Shown in pieces: positions 52,998 to 61,037 of a stretch of DNA of 64,000 nt; position 1 is the first letter of the stretch, and each line of letters opens with the position of its first letter. A model generated the notes under the pieces. It had not been told where the DNA came from. It saw only the letters and a program-made list of their open reading frames with translations, and did no database searches. Source of the stretch: an uncultured Paracoccaceae bacterium (GTDB lineage Bacteria; Pseudomonadota; Alphaproteobacteria; Rhodobacterales; Rhodobacteraceae); contig CANLNM010000007.1 in assembly GCA_947492475.1 (NCBI GenBank), positions 124,001 through 188,000 on the forward strand. Reading direction: 5' to 3'. Position numbers and translations under genes: made by a program.

Positions 52998-53976
52998 TAA
53001 CTTACGCGACTTAATCTCGCGACAAAAATGGGTCGCAATTGCGCTGGCAACCATCGTTTTGGGCGGGGTTTTGTCGGTTGTGTCGCCCGTGTTTCTGACG
53101 TTTTCCAACTTTCAGGCCATTTTGGTGCAGGCCAGTGTGACATCGATCATGGCGGTCGGAATGACGTTTATCATTCTGACGGCAGGCATCGACATTTCTG
53201 TTGGGGCGATCTTGTTTGTGACATCGGCATTGTTTGCTCAGCTGATGATCAGCACCGAAAGCTATCTGTTGGCGTTTGGCGTTACGATGATCTGTGCAAC
53301 ATCCTTGGGGGCGCTAAACGGGATATTGGTCATCCGATTTGCCGTGTCGCCCCTGATTACAACATTGGCCACCTATTCGATCTATCGCGGGGCTGCGATC
53401 CATTTGACCGGGGCACAGAACATCCCCGTGCCACGCGAAATGGGGTTTCTGGGGAATGGTCGGATTTGGGGCATTCCGGTTCCGATCTTGATCCTTGCTG
53501 TGGTTGTCATACTTGGGATTTATGTTCTCAGCCGGACCCGGTTGGGGGTTTATGCCCGCGCAATCGGCAATTCGGAACGCTCTGCCAAAGAAACCAATCT
53601 GCCTGTTGGCCGGGTCACAATCGCGATCTATGCCTTTAGTGGTTTTGTCACTGGGATTGCCGGGCTTATCCTGTTGGCGCGGGTCGGCGGGCTACAATCG
53701 GGCATCGGCATCGGGATCGAATTTACCGTCATTGCGGCTGTGATCCTGGGCGGCACCAAATTAACCGGCGGGTCAGGGACTGTGGTCGGATCAGTGATTG
53801 GGGCGATTTTTCTGGTCCTGATCGACAATGGCCTGAACCTGATGAACGCTTCGCCATATATTTATGACATCGTGCGCGGATCTGTTTTGTTGGCTGCGGT
53901 TGCAATTGATCGCTATTCCGCTGTGCGACAACGCGCATCGCTTGAGGCGCACAGGGCCAGCCTGATGTCTCGCTGA
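52987..53976 (+). CDS. Ribose-type sugar ABC transporter permease B
   Basis: 329 aa from ATG 52987, overlapping the ATPase by 11 bp. BPD_transp_2 permease: TAGIDISVGAILFVTSALFA, GALNGILVIRFAVSPLITTLATYSIYRG, AIGNSERSAKETNLPVGRVTIAIYAFSG and GIEFTVIAAVILGGTKLTGGSGTVVGSVIG. A second, distinct permease suggests a heterodimeric channel as in several autoinducer/rhamnose-type transporters. Confidence 0.92.
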   Translation: MQFDNLRDLISRQKWVAIALATIVLGGVLSVVSPVFLTFSNFQAILVQASVTSIMAVGMTFIILTAGIDISVGAILFVTSALFAQLMISTESYLLAFGVTMICATSLGALNGILVIRFAVSPLITTLATYSIYRGAAIHLTGAQNIPVPREMGFLGNGRIWGIPVPILILAVVVILGIYVLSRTRLGVYARAIGNSERSAKETNLPVGRVTIAIYAFSGFVTGIAGLILLARVGGLQSGIGIGIEFTVIAAVILGGTKLTGGSGTVVGSVIGAIFLVLIDNGLNLMNASPYIYDIVRGSVLLAAVAIDRYSAVRQRASLEAHRASLMSR

Positions 53977-53977
53977 T

Positions 53978-55138
53978 CTATTTGACGTCAAATTCGCGGC
54001 GGATATGCGCGCCATTTTCATCCAATGTTGGCCCAATTGCGTTGATCGCTGGCCGGTGCCCATCCATTCGAAAGGGCGCTCTGACCAGCTGGGTTGGCGT
54101 GGATGCTGTCATGTGTGCCGGATGGATTGATTGCAACATATTCAACGCTTGAAAGGACCCATTGGCCAGCATGTCATCCCAAGTCAGCACTTTGGCACAC
54201 CACAGCCCGGCTTGGGTCAATGTGGTTTCCAAATCAGTCGCATTCTGGGTTTTCAACCGCTGCGCGACGAGGGTGTGAATGGCATCACGATTGGCAAAGC
54301 TGGCATCATCGGTCGTTGCCAACGCAGCAATTTGTGGGACGTTCAGCGCGTCCGCCAAATGATCCAGCCGGGTCATTGCCAGCGCAAGATAGCCCTGTTT
54401 GGTTTCGAAAACCCCATAAGGCGCGCCGAGATACCGATGTGCGGACCCATGTTGCAACCGAGGCGGCAGATTGCCCGCATTGTTTAAATAGGTGGTGAGC
54501 AGTTCAAACTGCATATCGGTGAGCGATTCCAGCAAACTGGTTTCGACCAGCGCGCCTTGGCCGGTGCGGGCGTGGCGAAACAATGCCCCCAACACTCCCA
54601 TCGCCAGATTGGCACCGGTGCTGATATCCGCAATCGGAAGCCCAACCGGAACCGGCCCTGCACCGGCATTTCCGCTGAGCCACATGATGCCGGATCTTGC
54701 CTGAGCCAACAGGTCCTGACCGGGCAGATCGGCCCAATCCCCATCAGAGCCGTAACCGGTGATCGAGGCGTAAATCACATCGGGTTTTATCTGGCGCACC
54801 GCCTGATAGCCCAGCCCCAGACGTTCCATAACATTGGGTCGAAAATTTTGAATAACAACGTCCGCTTTGGCGATCAGCTGTTTTGCAGAGGCCAGTCCAG
54901 CGGGTGTTTTCAAATCAATCGATACGCTTTCTTTGCCCCGGTTGATCGCATGAAACAGTGTCGAATCCGTGCCAATCCGCGTGTCTGACAAATAATGATA
55001 CCGGCAAAGATCGCCGCCCGTCGGGTTTTCGACTTTGATGACGCGCGCGCCCATATCCTGCAGTCGAAGCGCGGCGTAAGGGCCAGCCAGAAACTGACTG
55101 AAATCAACAACAAGCAATCCTTCGAGGGGCCAGAACAT
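53978..55138 (-). CDS. Family III CoA-transferase (CaiB/BaiF), copy 1
   Basis: 386 aa. LLVVDFSQFLAGPYAALRLQDMGARVIKVE is the family start. VQNFRPNVMERLGLG is the CoA-binding region. GLPIADISTGANLAMGVLGAL supplies the catalytic Asp. It transfers CoA between carboxylates through an aspartyl anhydride. It lies 3 bp after copy 2 in the same operon and is about 40% similar by eye, so the pair could be a heteromer or serve two steps. Confidence 0.93.
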   Translation of the reverse strand: MFWPLEGLLVVDFSQFLAGPYAALRLQDMGARVIKVENPTGGDLCRYHYLSDTRIGTDSTLFHAINRGKESVSIDLKTPAGLASAKQLIAKADVVIQNFRPNVMERLGLGYQAVRQIKPDVIYASITGYGSDGDWADLPGQDLLAQARSGIMWLSGNAGAGPVPVGLPIADISTGANLAMGVLGALFRHARTGQGALVETSLLESLTDMQFELLTTYLNNAGNLPPRLQHGSAHRYLGAPYGVFETKQGYLALAMTRLDHLADALNVPQIAALATTDDASFANRDAIHTLVAQRLKTQNATDLETTLTQAGLWCAKVLTWDDMLANGSFQALNMLQSIHPAHMTASTPTQLVRAPFRMDGHRPAINAIGPTLDENGAHIRREFDVK

Positions 55139-55141
55139 CGT

Positions 55142-56308
55142 CTATGCGCGCGTTGGGGTCAGGCTGTTGAAAACTGCAGCCGTATCCGCACCAAGCGTTG
55201 GGGCCGGGGCGTCATTGCGCAACGCTTGGCCATCCAACAGGATCGGGCAACGCGTCGTTTGCGCCTCTGCTCCGCTGGGGGTTCGGATGGTTTGAAGGGG
55301 ATCGAGAGCGGTAAACCCGTCGGTTTTGACGAAGGCGGGCCAATCAAGAACCGGCGCGCACCAAACGCCCGCAGGTTCCAGAATATCCAGCCAATGTTGC
55401 ACAGGTTTCTGGCTGCAAATTCGGGCGATTATCGCCTTGATGTCGTCCAGCCGCGAAAACGCCTCGGCCTGAGTGAACGCCCCAATTTCCGGCGCATCCA
55501 GCAATTGCGCAACCTTGGTCAGCGGGGTCATGGCAAAGGCAAACCAGCCATCGGACGCTTGGTATAATCCATATGGCGCGGGCTGATACGGATTGGCATT
55601 GCCGATTTCATGACGTCGGGGTTGGGTGTGATTGTCGTTCAGGAAACAGGTGAATTGTTCGAAAGTCACATCAATGGCGGATGACAACAAATCCACCTCA
55701 ACCAGCCCGCCCGTGCCCGTAATCCCACGCCGGACCAAACAGGCCAGAATGCCCTGCACCAAATTCCCGGCGGTCGCGACATCCAGCATCGCAAACCCGG
55801 TCGGCACTGGACCGTCATTGGCATTCCCGCTGAGCCACGCAATCCCCGATAACGATTGAACCAGCAAATCCTGCCCCGGTTTGTCGCGCCACGGACCTGT
55901 GGTGCCATAGCCCGACACCGCCCCGTAAACCAGCCGCGGATTGAGCGCGTGCACAGTGTCGTAGTCCAGCCCGATGCGGTCCATCACGCCGGGGCGAAAA
56001 TTGTGGATCATGACATCCGCAGTTGCGATCAGCGATCGTATCTTTTCCAGATCGGCGGGTTGTTTCAAATCTGCCGCGACGCTTTTCTTACCGCGGTTGA
56101 ACGTATGAAAAACAAGACTGTCCCCGTCGAGTTTTTGGTCATTTACCACCATCGACCGGCATAGATCGCCCCCCTGAGGGCGCTCAATCTTAATTACCTC
56201 GGCACCCAGATCGGACAGACGCAGAGCGGCAACGGGCCCCGCCAGAAACTGGGCAAAGTCCAAGACGCGAAGACCGCTGAGCGGAAGAGGAGAGGCGGTT
56301 TCAGGCAT
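55142..56308 (-). CDS. Family III CoA-transferase (CaiB/BaiF), copy 2
   Basis: 388 aa. LRVLDFAQFLAGPVAALRLSDLGAEVIKIE, MIHNFRPGVMDRIGLDYDTV and GFAMLDVATAGNLVQGILACL (catalytic Asp) match the family. An odd stretch is the LGADTAAVFNSLTPTRA C-terminus, shorter than many homologues. Starts 23 bp after the IclR stop. Substrates are unknown; the neighbourhood suggests an organic acid derived from a sugar acid. Confidence 0.93.
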   Translation of the reverse strand: MPETASPLPLSGLRVLDFAQFLAGPVAALRLSDLGAEVIKIERPQGGDLCRSMVVNDQKLDGDSLVFHTFNRGKKSVAADLKQPADLEKIRSLIATADVMIHNFRPGVMDRIGLDYDTVHALNPRLVYGAVSGYGTTGPWRDKPGQDLLVQSLSGIAWLSGNANDGPVPTGFAMLDVATAGNLVQGILACLVRRGITGTGGLVEVDLLSSAIDVTFEQFTCFLNDNHTQPRRHEIGNANPYQPAPYGLYQASDGWFAFAMTPLTKVAQLLDAPEIGAFTQAEAFSRLDDIKAIIARICSQKPVQHWLDILEPAGVWCAPVLDWPAFVKTDGFTALDPLQTIRTPSGAEAQTTRCPILLDGQALRNDAPAPTLGADTAAVFNSLTPTRA

Positions 56309-56331
56309 GGGGGCTTCTTTTCTGGCTGATT

Positions 56332-57138
56332 TTAGGGGGTAAGTGCGGATAAAAATTTGCTCTCTGAGACGCGAAAACCCAGGTTTTCGGACAGGGTCCC
56401 AGCGGCGGTTTTAAGCGCGATCAGAGTTTCATCTGCGGTTGCGATGGGATCATTTTGCGCAATGAAACCGGTGGTGATGGCCGCTGCGATCCCACGGATA
56501 TCAAAGACGGGAACACACAGGTTACGCACGCCGGAAATCATCGTGCTGGGTGTGTCTTCGAACCCGTTTTCACGAATAATTTCAAGGCGTTGCGACGTTT
56601 CAGCCTGTGTAGATTTGGGCAGCCGACCAATATAAGCATCCCGTTCCTGTTGGGGCGAAAATGCTAGGATCACGTGACCGGAACTGGTGCGTTCAATTGG
56701 AAACAGGGCGCCCGCGCGCACGGCGTAACCCGCAGGGCGCGGGCTGGGGGCGGATGTCAGTACCAAGATATTGTCACGATTTAGGACACCCAGATGACAG
56801 GATTGTTCTGTGGTGGATGCGATGCTTTCGAGGATGGGAACCGCGTGTGAAATAAGACGCTCTGTGGGATCATGACGGTGGGACAGCTCAAACAATTTGA
56901 GCGTCATCGCATATTTCCCGGTTTGTGCACTTTGGGTCAGAAAACCGCGTTCGGTCAGATAGATGACAATCCGGTAAATTTCACCCATCGTCCGGCCAAG
57001 CGATTCGACCATTTCATTCATCGTCAGGCCATCTTCGACGCCGGCCAGCAATTCGATAATGTCGAACGCCTTTTCAACCGAAGGGACGGCGGACTTCCCG
57101 CTTTTGGCCGTTTCGCTGGTATCGGTTTTCTTGGGCAT
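56332..57138 (-). CDS. IclR-family transcriptional regulator
   Basis: 268 aa. N-terminal winged helix: SVEKAFDIIELLAGVEDGLTMNEMVESLGRTMGEIYRIVIYLTERGFL. Effector domain: LESIASTTEQSCHLGVLNRDNILVLTSAPSPRPAGYAVRAG, GHVILAFSPQQERDAY and GVRNLCVPVFDIRGIAAAITTGFI. It sits inside the catabolic operon and is the only regulator visible in the locus, so it is the first candidate for the TTGCAA elements. Confidence 0.93.
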   Translation of the reverse strand: MPKKTDTSETAKSGKSAVPSVEKAFDIIELLAGVEDGLTMNEMVESLGRTMGEIYRIVIYLTERGFLTQSAQTGKYAMTLKLFELSHRHDPTERLISHAVPILESIASTTEQSCHLGVLNRDNILVLTSAPSPRPAGYAVRAGALFPIERTSSGHVILAFSPQQERDAYIGRLPKSTQAETSQRLEIIRENGFEDTPSTMISGVRNLCVPVFDIRGIAAAITTGFIAQNDPIATADETLIALKTAAGTLSENLGFRVSESKFLSALTP

Positions 57139-57168
57139 AACCTAACGTATCCTATGTCTCAGCCGCGC

Positions 57169-57939
57169 TTAGCGGCCTTTGCCTTGTTCGACTTTGGCAA
57201 AACACAACGACATAAGTTCGTTTTCATATTTTAGGCCTTGCGCAACAGTCACATCCAGCGCGGATCGTACCGCAGCTTTTACGGCTTGGGTAGCCACGGA
57301 GGAATGCGTTGCGATGGTCTGGGCGATTTGTCTGGCTGTGGTCAATTCGGCGCCATCTTCGACCAGATATTCCACCATTCCAATGCGGTCTGCCTCGGTT
57401 GCATCAAACCGTTCACCGGTCAAAAGCAACCGCATCGCCTGACCGTATCCACACATCCGGGTCAAATGTTGCGCAGCACCGCCCGCGCCGTTCCAACCCA
57501 GTGCAACTTCGGGGGCGCTAAATACGGCAGATTTGGCAACAACACGCAAATCGCAGGCCAGCGCAATTTCAAGCCCACCCCCAAGCGCCCATCCCTTTAC
57601 GGCGGCGATGGCGGGTTTTCGCAGTGACAGGATAGGCGGGATATAATCCTCTCGGTTGCGCCAGGCCCAGAAATCCGCGTAACCCGTCAGCGCCTTGACG
57701 TCTGATCCCGCACAAAAGGCGCGATCGCCAGCGCCCCGGATGATGACAACATGGATGCTATCATCCTCGTTGATCTGCGCACAGCAACGCGCAATGTCGC
57801 GATACATTGATGGGGTCAGGGCGTTATGTTTGCTCGGGCGATCAAGGATAAGCTCTGCAATAGGTCCGGATTGTTCGATCCAGACGATCCCGCTTTCTGT
57901 GCCATCAACATTGTCCGACATAGCGTCTGATTTTCCCAC
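57169..57939 (-). CDS. Enoyl-CoA hydratase/isomerase (crotonase) family protein
   Basis: 256 aa from GTG 57939 (AAAGGA seven bases upstream); an ATG 18 bases later is possible. LILDRPSKHNALTPSMYRDI, the oxyanion-hole AFCAGSDVKALTG, and WALGGGLEIALACDLRVVAKSAVFSAPEVALGWNGAGG carry both crotonase catalytic glutamates (Glu in LEIALACD and in APEVALG). A hydratase activity is therefore plausible. First gene of the leftward block. Confidence 0.9.
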   Translation of the reverse strand: MGKSDAMSDNVDGTESGIVWIEQSGPIAELILDRPSKHNALTPSMYRDIARCCAQINEDDSIHVVIIRGAGDRAFCAGSDVKALTGYADFWAWRNREDYIPPILSLRKPAIAAVKGWALGGGLEIALACDLRVVAKSAVFSAPEVALGWNGAGGAAQHLTRMCGYGQAMRLLLTGERFDATEADRIGMVEYLVEDGAELTTARQIAQTIATHSSVATQAVKAAVRSALDVTVAQGLKYENELMSLCFAKVEQGKGR

Positions 57940-57948
57940 GGGTTTTTC

Positions 57949-57961
57949 CTTTGCAATTGCC
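57949..57961 (+). promoter_or_regulatory. TTTGCAATTGC core site in the crotonase leader
   Basis: CTTTGCAATTGCC, 12 of 13 positions identical to the core of the element upstream of the first ABC operon. It overlaps the ribosome-binding region of the crotonase gene, so binding there would block expression of the leftward block. Confidence 0.4.
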
Positions 57962-58069
57962 GTTTCCCCGGTTTTTCAAACCCTCAACAGAGGCGTTTGA
58001 TCCCTGCGGTTGCGACGGCTTTTTTGGCTGTCTTTATCTCAGTAGCACGGCATTTTCATAATTCAAAAT

Positions 58070-58092
58070 TATTTTTATACTTGCAAATGAAG
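58070..58092 (+). promoter_or_regulatory. TTGCAA-containing element upstream of the solute-binding-like gene
   Basis: TATTTTTATAC followed by TTGCAAATGAAG, 18 of 23 identities with the minus strand of 49422-49400. Next to it is a dyad ATAATT-CAA-AATTAT (58058-58072). The site lies 43-65 bp upstream of the GTG start of the rightward block. Confidence 0.5.
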
Positions 58093-58134
58093 ATTGCGCC
58101 GCGCCATAAAGAGCCGACAAAGGAGGAGCGAATT

Positions 58135-59256
58135 GTGGCTGCGACGTTAAAAGGCATGACGTGGGACCATCCGCGCGGCTACGATTGTGTGGTTGCAGCG
58201 TCTCAGGCGTATGGCGCGCAAACTGGGGTTCAGATCGACTGGGATAAACGGTCGCTTCAGGCCTTTGCTGATGCGCCGATCCTCGAATTGGCTGAAACAT
58301 ATGATTTCATCGTTTTGGATCACCCGCATGTGGGGCAGATCGCAGAAACAGGTGCGCTGTTGCCGCTGCCCTATGAACCGGGGCGGGGCACATCCTTGGG
58401 CGGATCCGAAGAAAGCTATATCTGGAAGGATCGCTGTTGGGCCTATGCGCTGGATGCAGCGTGCCAAATGGCTGTGTGCCGACCGGATTTAGCGACTGAG
58501 TTGCCCAAAACATGGGACGCTTTGACCGGTGCGGACGCCACCCGGTTTCGGACACTCACACCGCTGCTGCCCGTTGATGCGTTTGATATGATGCTGACCC
58601 TTGTCGCAGGACGCGGAGAGGCGGATTTGCCCCGATCGCCAGATCTGTTTGTGACCCCGGATAACGGGCATTACGCGCTGGGCGTGTTGCGGGCGCTCTA
58701 TAACCTTGGACCGGATGAGCAGGTCGATATGAACCCGATAAAGGTTCTGGAAACATTGTCGACAGGGGATGAATTTGCCTGTTCGCCATGTTTGTTCGGC
58801 TATGTGAATTATGCCCGGGCCGGGTTTCGCGACCACCGTCTGAGCTACTTTGATTTGCCAATCTGCGCTGGTTTTGACGTGCCACGCGCCATTTTGGGGG
58901 GCGCGGGGATTGGGGTGTCAGCCAAAACCGCTACGCCAGAAACATCCATCGCCTTTGCGCAATGGATCACGTCGCAATCTGTGCAATCGGGGGTGTATTT
59001 GGCCAATAACGGCCAACCTGCCAATCGGCGCACATGGATCGAACAGGCGAAAAACCCAGAGGTTTCTTTGTTTTTCGACAATGGATTTCACACGATCGAC
59101 AACGCCTGGACCCGGCCACGCGACGTCTGGTTTCTGGGGTTTGTCGACGATGTCTGTGCCGTCATGCCGGATTTCTTTCGTCGCAACATCCCCATCGAAA
59201 CGTTTTTGAACACGTTGAACGCCTTGTATCGCCATCACCGCAAAGGAACATTATAA
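58135..59256 (+). CDS. Solute-binding-protein-like protein without signal peptide
   Basis: 373 aa from GTG 58135, chosen for AGGAGGAG at 58121-58128. The frame is open to a TTG at 57997 whose product would begin with a hydrophobic stretch, but that start has no proper ribosome site and would put the shared regulatory element inside the gene. The fold matches extracellular solute-binding proteins family 1 (GYDCVVAASQAYGAQTGVQIDWDKRSLQAF, ETYDFIVLDHPHVGQIAETGALLPL, AGIGVSAKTATPETSIAFAQWI). With no export signal it should be cytoplasmic. No matching permease is next to it. Role unknown; ligand sensing or carrier is a guess. Confidence 0.8.
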   Translation: MAATLKGMTWDHPRGYDCVVAASQAYGAQTGVQIDWDKRSLQAFADAPILELAETYDFIVLDHPHVGQIAETGALLPLPYEPGRGTSLGGSEESYIWKDRCWAYALDAACQMAVCRPDLATELPKTWDALTGADATRFRTLTPLLPVDAFDMMLTLVAGRGEADLPRSPDLFVTPDNGHYALGVLRALYNLGPDEQVDMNPIKVLETLSTGDEFACSPCLFGYVNYARAGFRDHRLSYFDLPICAGFDVPRAILGGAGIGVSAKTATPETSIAFAQWITSQSVQSGVYLANNGQPANRRTWIEQAKNPEVSLFFDNGFHTIDNAWTRPRDVWFLGFVDDVCAVMPDFFRRNIPIETFLNTLNALYRHHRKGTL

Positions 59257-59973
59257 ATGCCAGTCGCCGTCATCACCGGAGGCAACAAAGGCCTCGGGCT
59301 TAGTCAAAGTCAAAAGTTCATCGAAGCGGGGTTTGAAACCTATGTCGTTGCACGCAGCAGGGGTGACATTGATACGCTGGGATCACAGGCGCATTTCGTG
59401 GAATGCGACATCGCATCAGATCGCGACGCAACCTATCTGACCGACATATATGCCAAAGCGGGCCCGATCAGCGTGCTGGTCAACAATGCTGGCGTGCACT
59501 TGAAAAAACCGATCTGGGAGGTGGGCCCAGATGAATTCGACACGGTTCTGGATGTGAATGTCCGCGCGATGTTTGCGGGATGCGGGCGTTATGTTTCGCT
59601 GCATCGCGACACGGGTGGTGCAATTGTGAATATCGCATCGATGGGGGGGATTATGGCGCTCCCTTCGGCGGCGGCTTATGTGACGGCGAAAACGGCTGTT
59701 GTGGGACTGACCCGGTCGGTCGCAGTGGACGCGGCCACGTTTGGCATCCGTTGCAACGCCGTTAGCCCCGGTTTCATTGACACGGATATGACCCGCGCCG
59801 TTCTGGCCAAAGATCCGGCGCGACGTGACAAAATCGAAAACCGCATTCCGGGGCATCGTTTTGGCACGCCAGCAGATGTCGCCAATGCGGTGTTTTACCT
59901 TGCTTCGGATCAAGCGGCCTATGTGAATGGTGTAAACCTGCCGGTTGATGGCGGATATGCGGTGGGGTTCTGA
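59257..59973 (+). CDS. Short-chain dehydrogenase/reductase
   Basis: 238 aa, AAGGA upstream, starts directly after the previous stop. TGGNKGLGLS (cofactor glycine motif), LVNNAGVHL, SMGG, and YVTAK with the catalytic Tyr-Lys pair, then AVSPGFIDTDMT and NGVNLPVDGGYAVGF. Classical SDR of the keto-acyl reductase/gluconate 5-dehydrogenase kind. Next to the idonate dehydrogenase-like gene it could reduce 5-ketogluconate-like products. Confidence 0.9.
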   Translation: MPVAVITGGNKGLGLSQSQKFIEAGFETYVVARSRGDIDTLGSQAHFVECDIASDRDATYLTDIYAKAGPISVLVNNAGVHLKKPIWEVGPDEFDTVLDVNVRAMFAGCGRYVSLHRDTGGAIVNIASMGGIMALPSAAAYVTAKTAVVGLTRSVAVDAATFGIRCNAVSPGFIDTDMTRAVLAKDPARRDKIENRIPGHRFGTPADVANAVFYLASDQAAYVNGVNLPVDGGYAVGF

Positions 59974-59975
59974 TC

Positions 59976-61004
59976 ATGGGGATTGAAACCAAACTGACCG
60001 CCGCGCAGGCCATTCAAACAGCAAAGCAACCTGAATCAACCCGCATCGCGGATGGTCATGTGCGCCTGAAACTCGCCGTAGCGAGCCTGTGTGGCACAGA
60101 TTTGCATTACTATTCGCAATTTTCGAATGCGGGTTTTTTGCTACAAAATCCTGTGACCTTGGGGCACGAAGCCTGCGCATATGTCACAGATTCAAATGGT
60201 AGCGATCTGGACGTCGGACAGTTGGTTGCGCTGAACCCGATCATGAATTGCCAGACCTGTGCGCCATGCCTGCGCGGCGAAGAAAACCTGTGCACCGCCA
60301 AAAAATTCCCCGGTTCGGCCACAACTGTTCCGCATCTGGATGGATTTTTCCGCGACGTGATTGATCATCCGGCGCGTTGTTGTCGACCTGTGGCCAAACA
60401 TGTTGACCCACGCCATCTGACATTTGCAGAACCCATGGCCTGTGCGCTGCATTCCCTGAACAAAGGGGGTGTCACAAAGGGCCAGACCGTTTTGGTGACG
60501 GGATGTGGCCCAATGGGGCTGTTGGCGATTGCGGGTGCGGCGGCGCGTGGCGCTGTTGTGACAGCGACGGATCTTCGCCAAGGGGCGGTCGACGTGGCGC
60601 GTTTGGCAGGTGCGCAACAGGGGCTGGTGATCGGTGAATTTGATCAGGCCGATCTACATCGACAATTTGACGTGGTGATTGAGGCAAGCGGCGCGATCCC
60701 GGCCTTTAACATGGCGCTGATGGCCGTGCGTCCAAAGGGGCGGGTATCGATCCTCAGCAACATTCAACTGCGCGACGCTCAGGTCAATTTGAACCAGATC
60801 ATGCTGAAAGAGATCGAAGTGTTTGGATCGTTTCAGTTCAACCGTGAATTCGAAGAAGCCGTGCAATTGATAGAAGCGGGGCAGGTCGATTTCGACGTTT
60901 TAACCGCGCAGGAATTTCCGTTGGAACAGACGGGTGATGCGCTTGAACTGATGGCCAGTGGCAAGGCGTTCGGAAAGATTATCCTTCTAGGAGGTGACGT
61001 CTAA
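59976..61004 (+). CDS. Zn-dependent MDR dehydrogenase, L-idonate 5-dehydrogenase-like
   Basis: 342 aa. Catalytic Zn ligands in ASLCGTDLHYY and LGHEACAY; the structural Zn lobe NCQTCAPCLRGEENLC; KKFPGSATTVPHLDGFF and FAEPMACALHSLNKGG follow E. coli IdnD closely; Rossmann VLVTGCGPMGLLAIAGA and IEVFGSFQFNREFEEAV near the end. It probably oxidises a sugar acid or polyol with NAD(P). Two bases after the SDR stop. Confidence 0.9.
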   Translation: MGIETKLTAAQAIQTAKQPESTRIADGHVRLKLAVASLCGTDLHYYSQFSNAGFLLQNPVTLGHEACAYVTDSNGSDLDVGQLVALNPIMNCQTCAPCLRGEENLCTAKKFPGSATTVPHLDGFFRDVIDHPARCCRPVAKHVDPRHLTFAEPMACALHSLNKGGVTKGQTVLVTGCGPMGLLAIAGAAARGAVVTATDLRQGAVDVARLAGAQQGLVIGEFDQADLHRQFDVVIEASGAIPAFNMALMAVRPKGRVSILSNIQLRDAQVNLNQIMLKEIEVFGSFQFNREFEEAVQLIEAGQVDFDVLTAQEFPLEQTGDALELMASGKAFGKIILLGGDV

Positions 61005-61037
61005 CCCGTGATGCTGAACCCATCAAAGGAGTGAAAG

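Noticed and set aside
57997..58134. Upstream TTG start giving the solute-binding-like protein a hydrophobic N-terminus
   Set aside because: Shine-Dalgarno too close and weak; the shared TTGCAA element and a strong AGGAGGAG lie downstream of it, favouring GTG 58135. Kept as an alternative.
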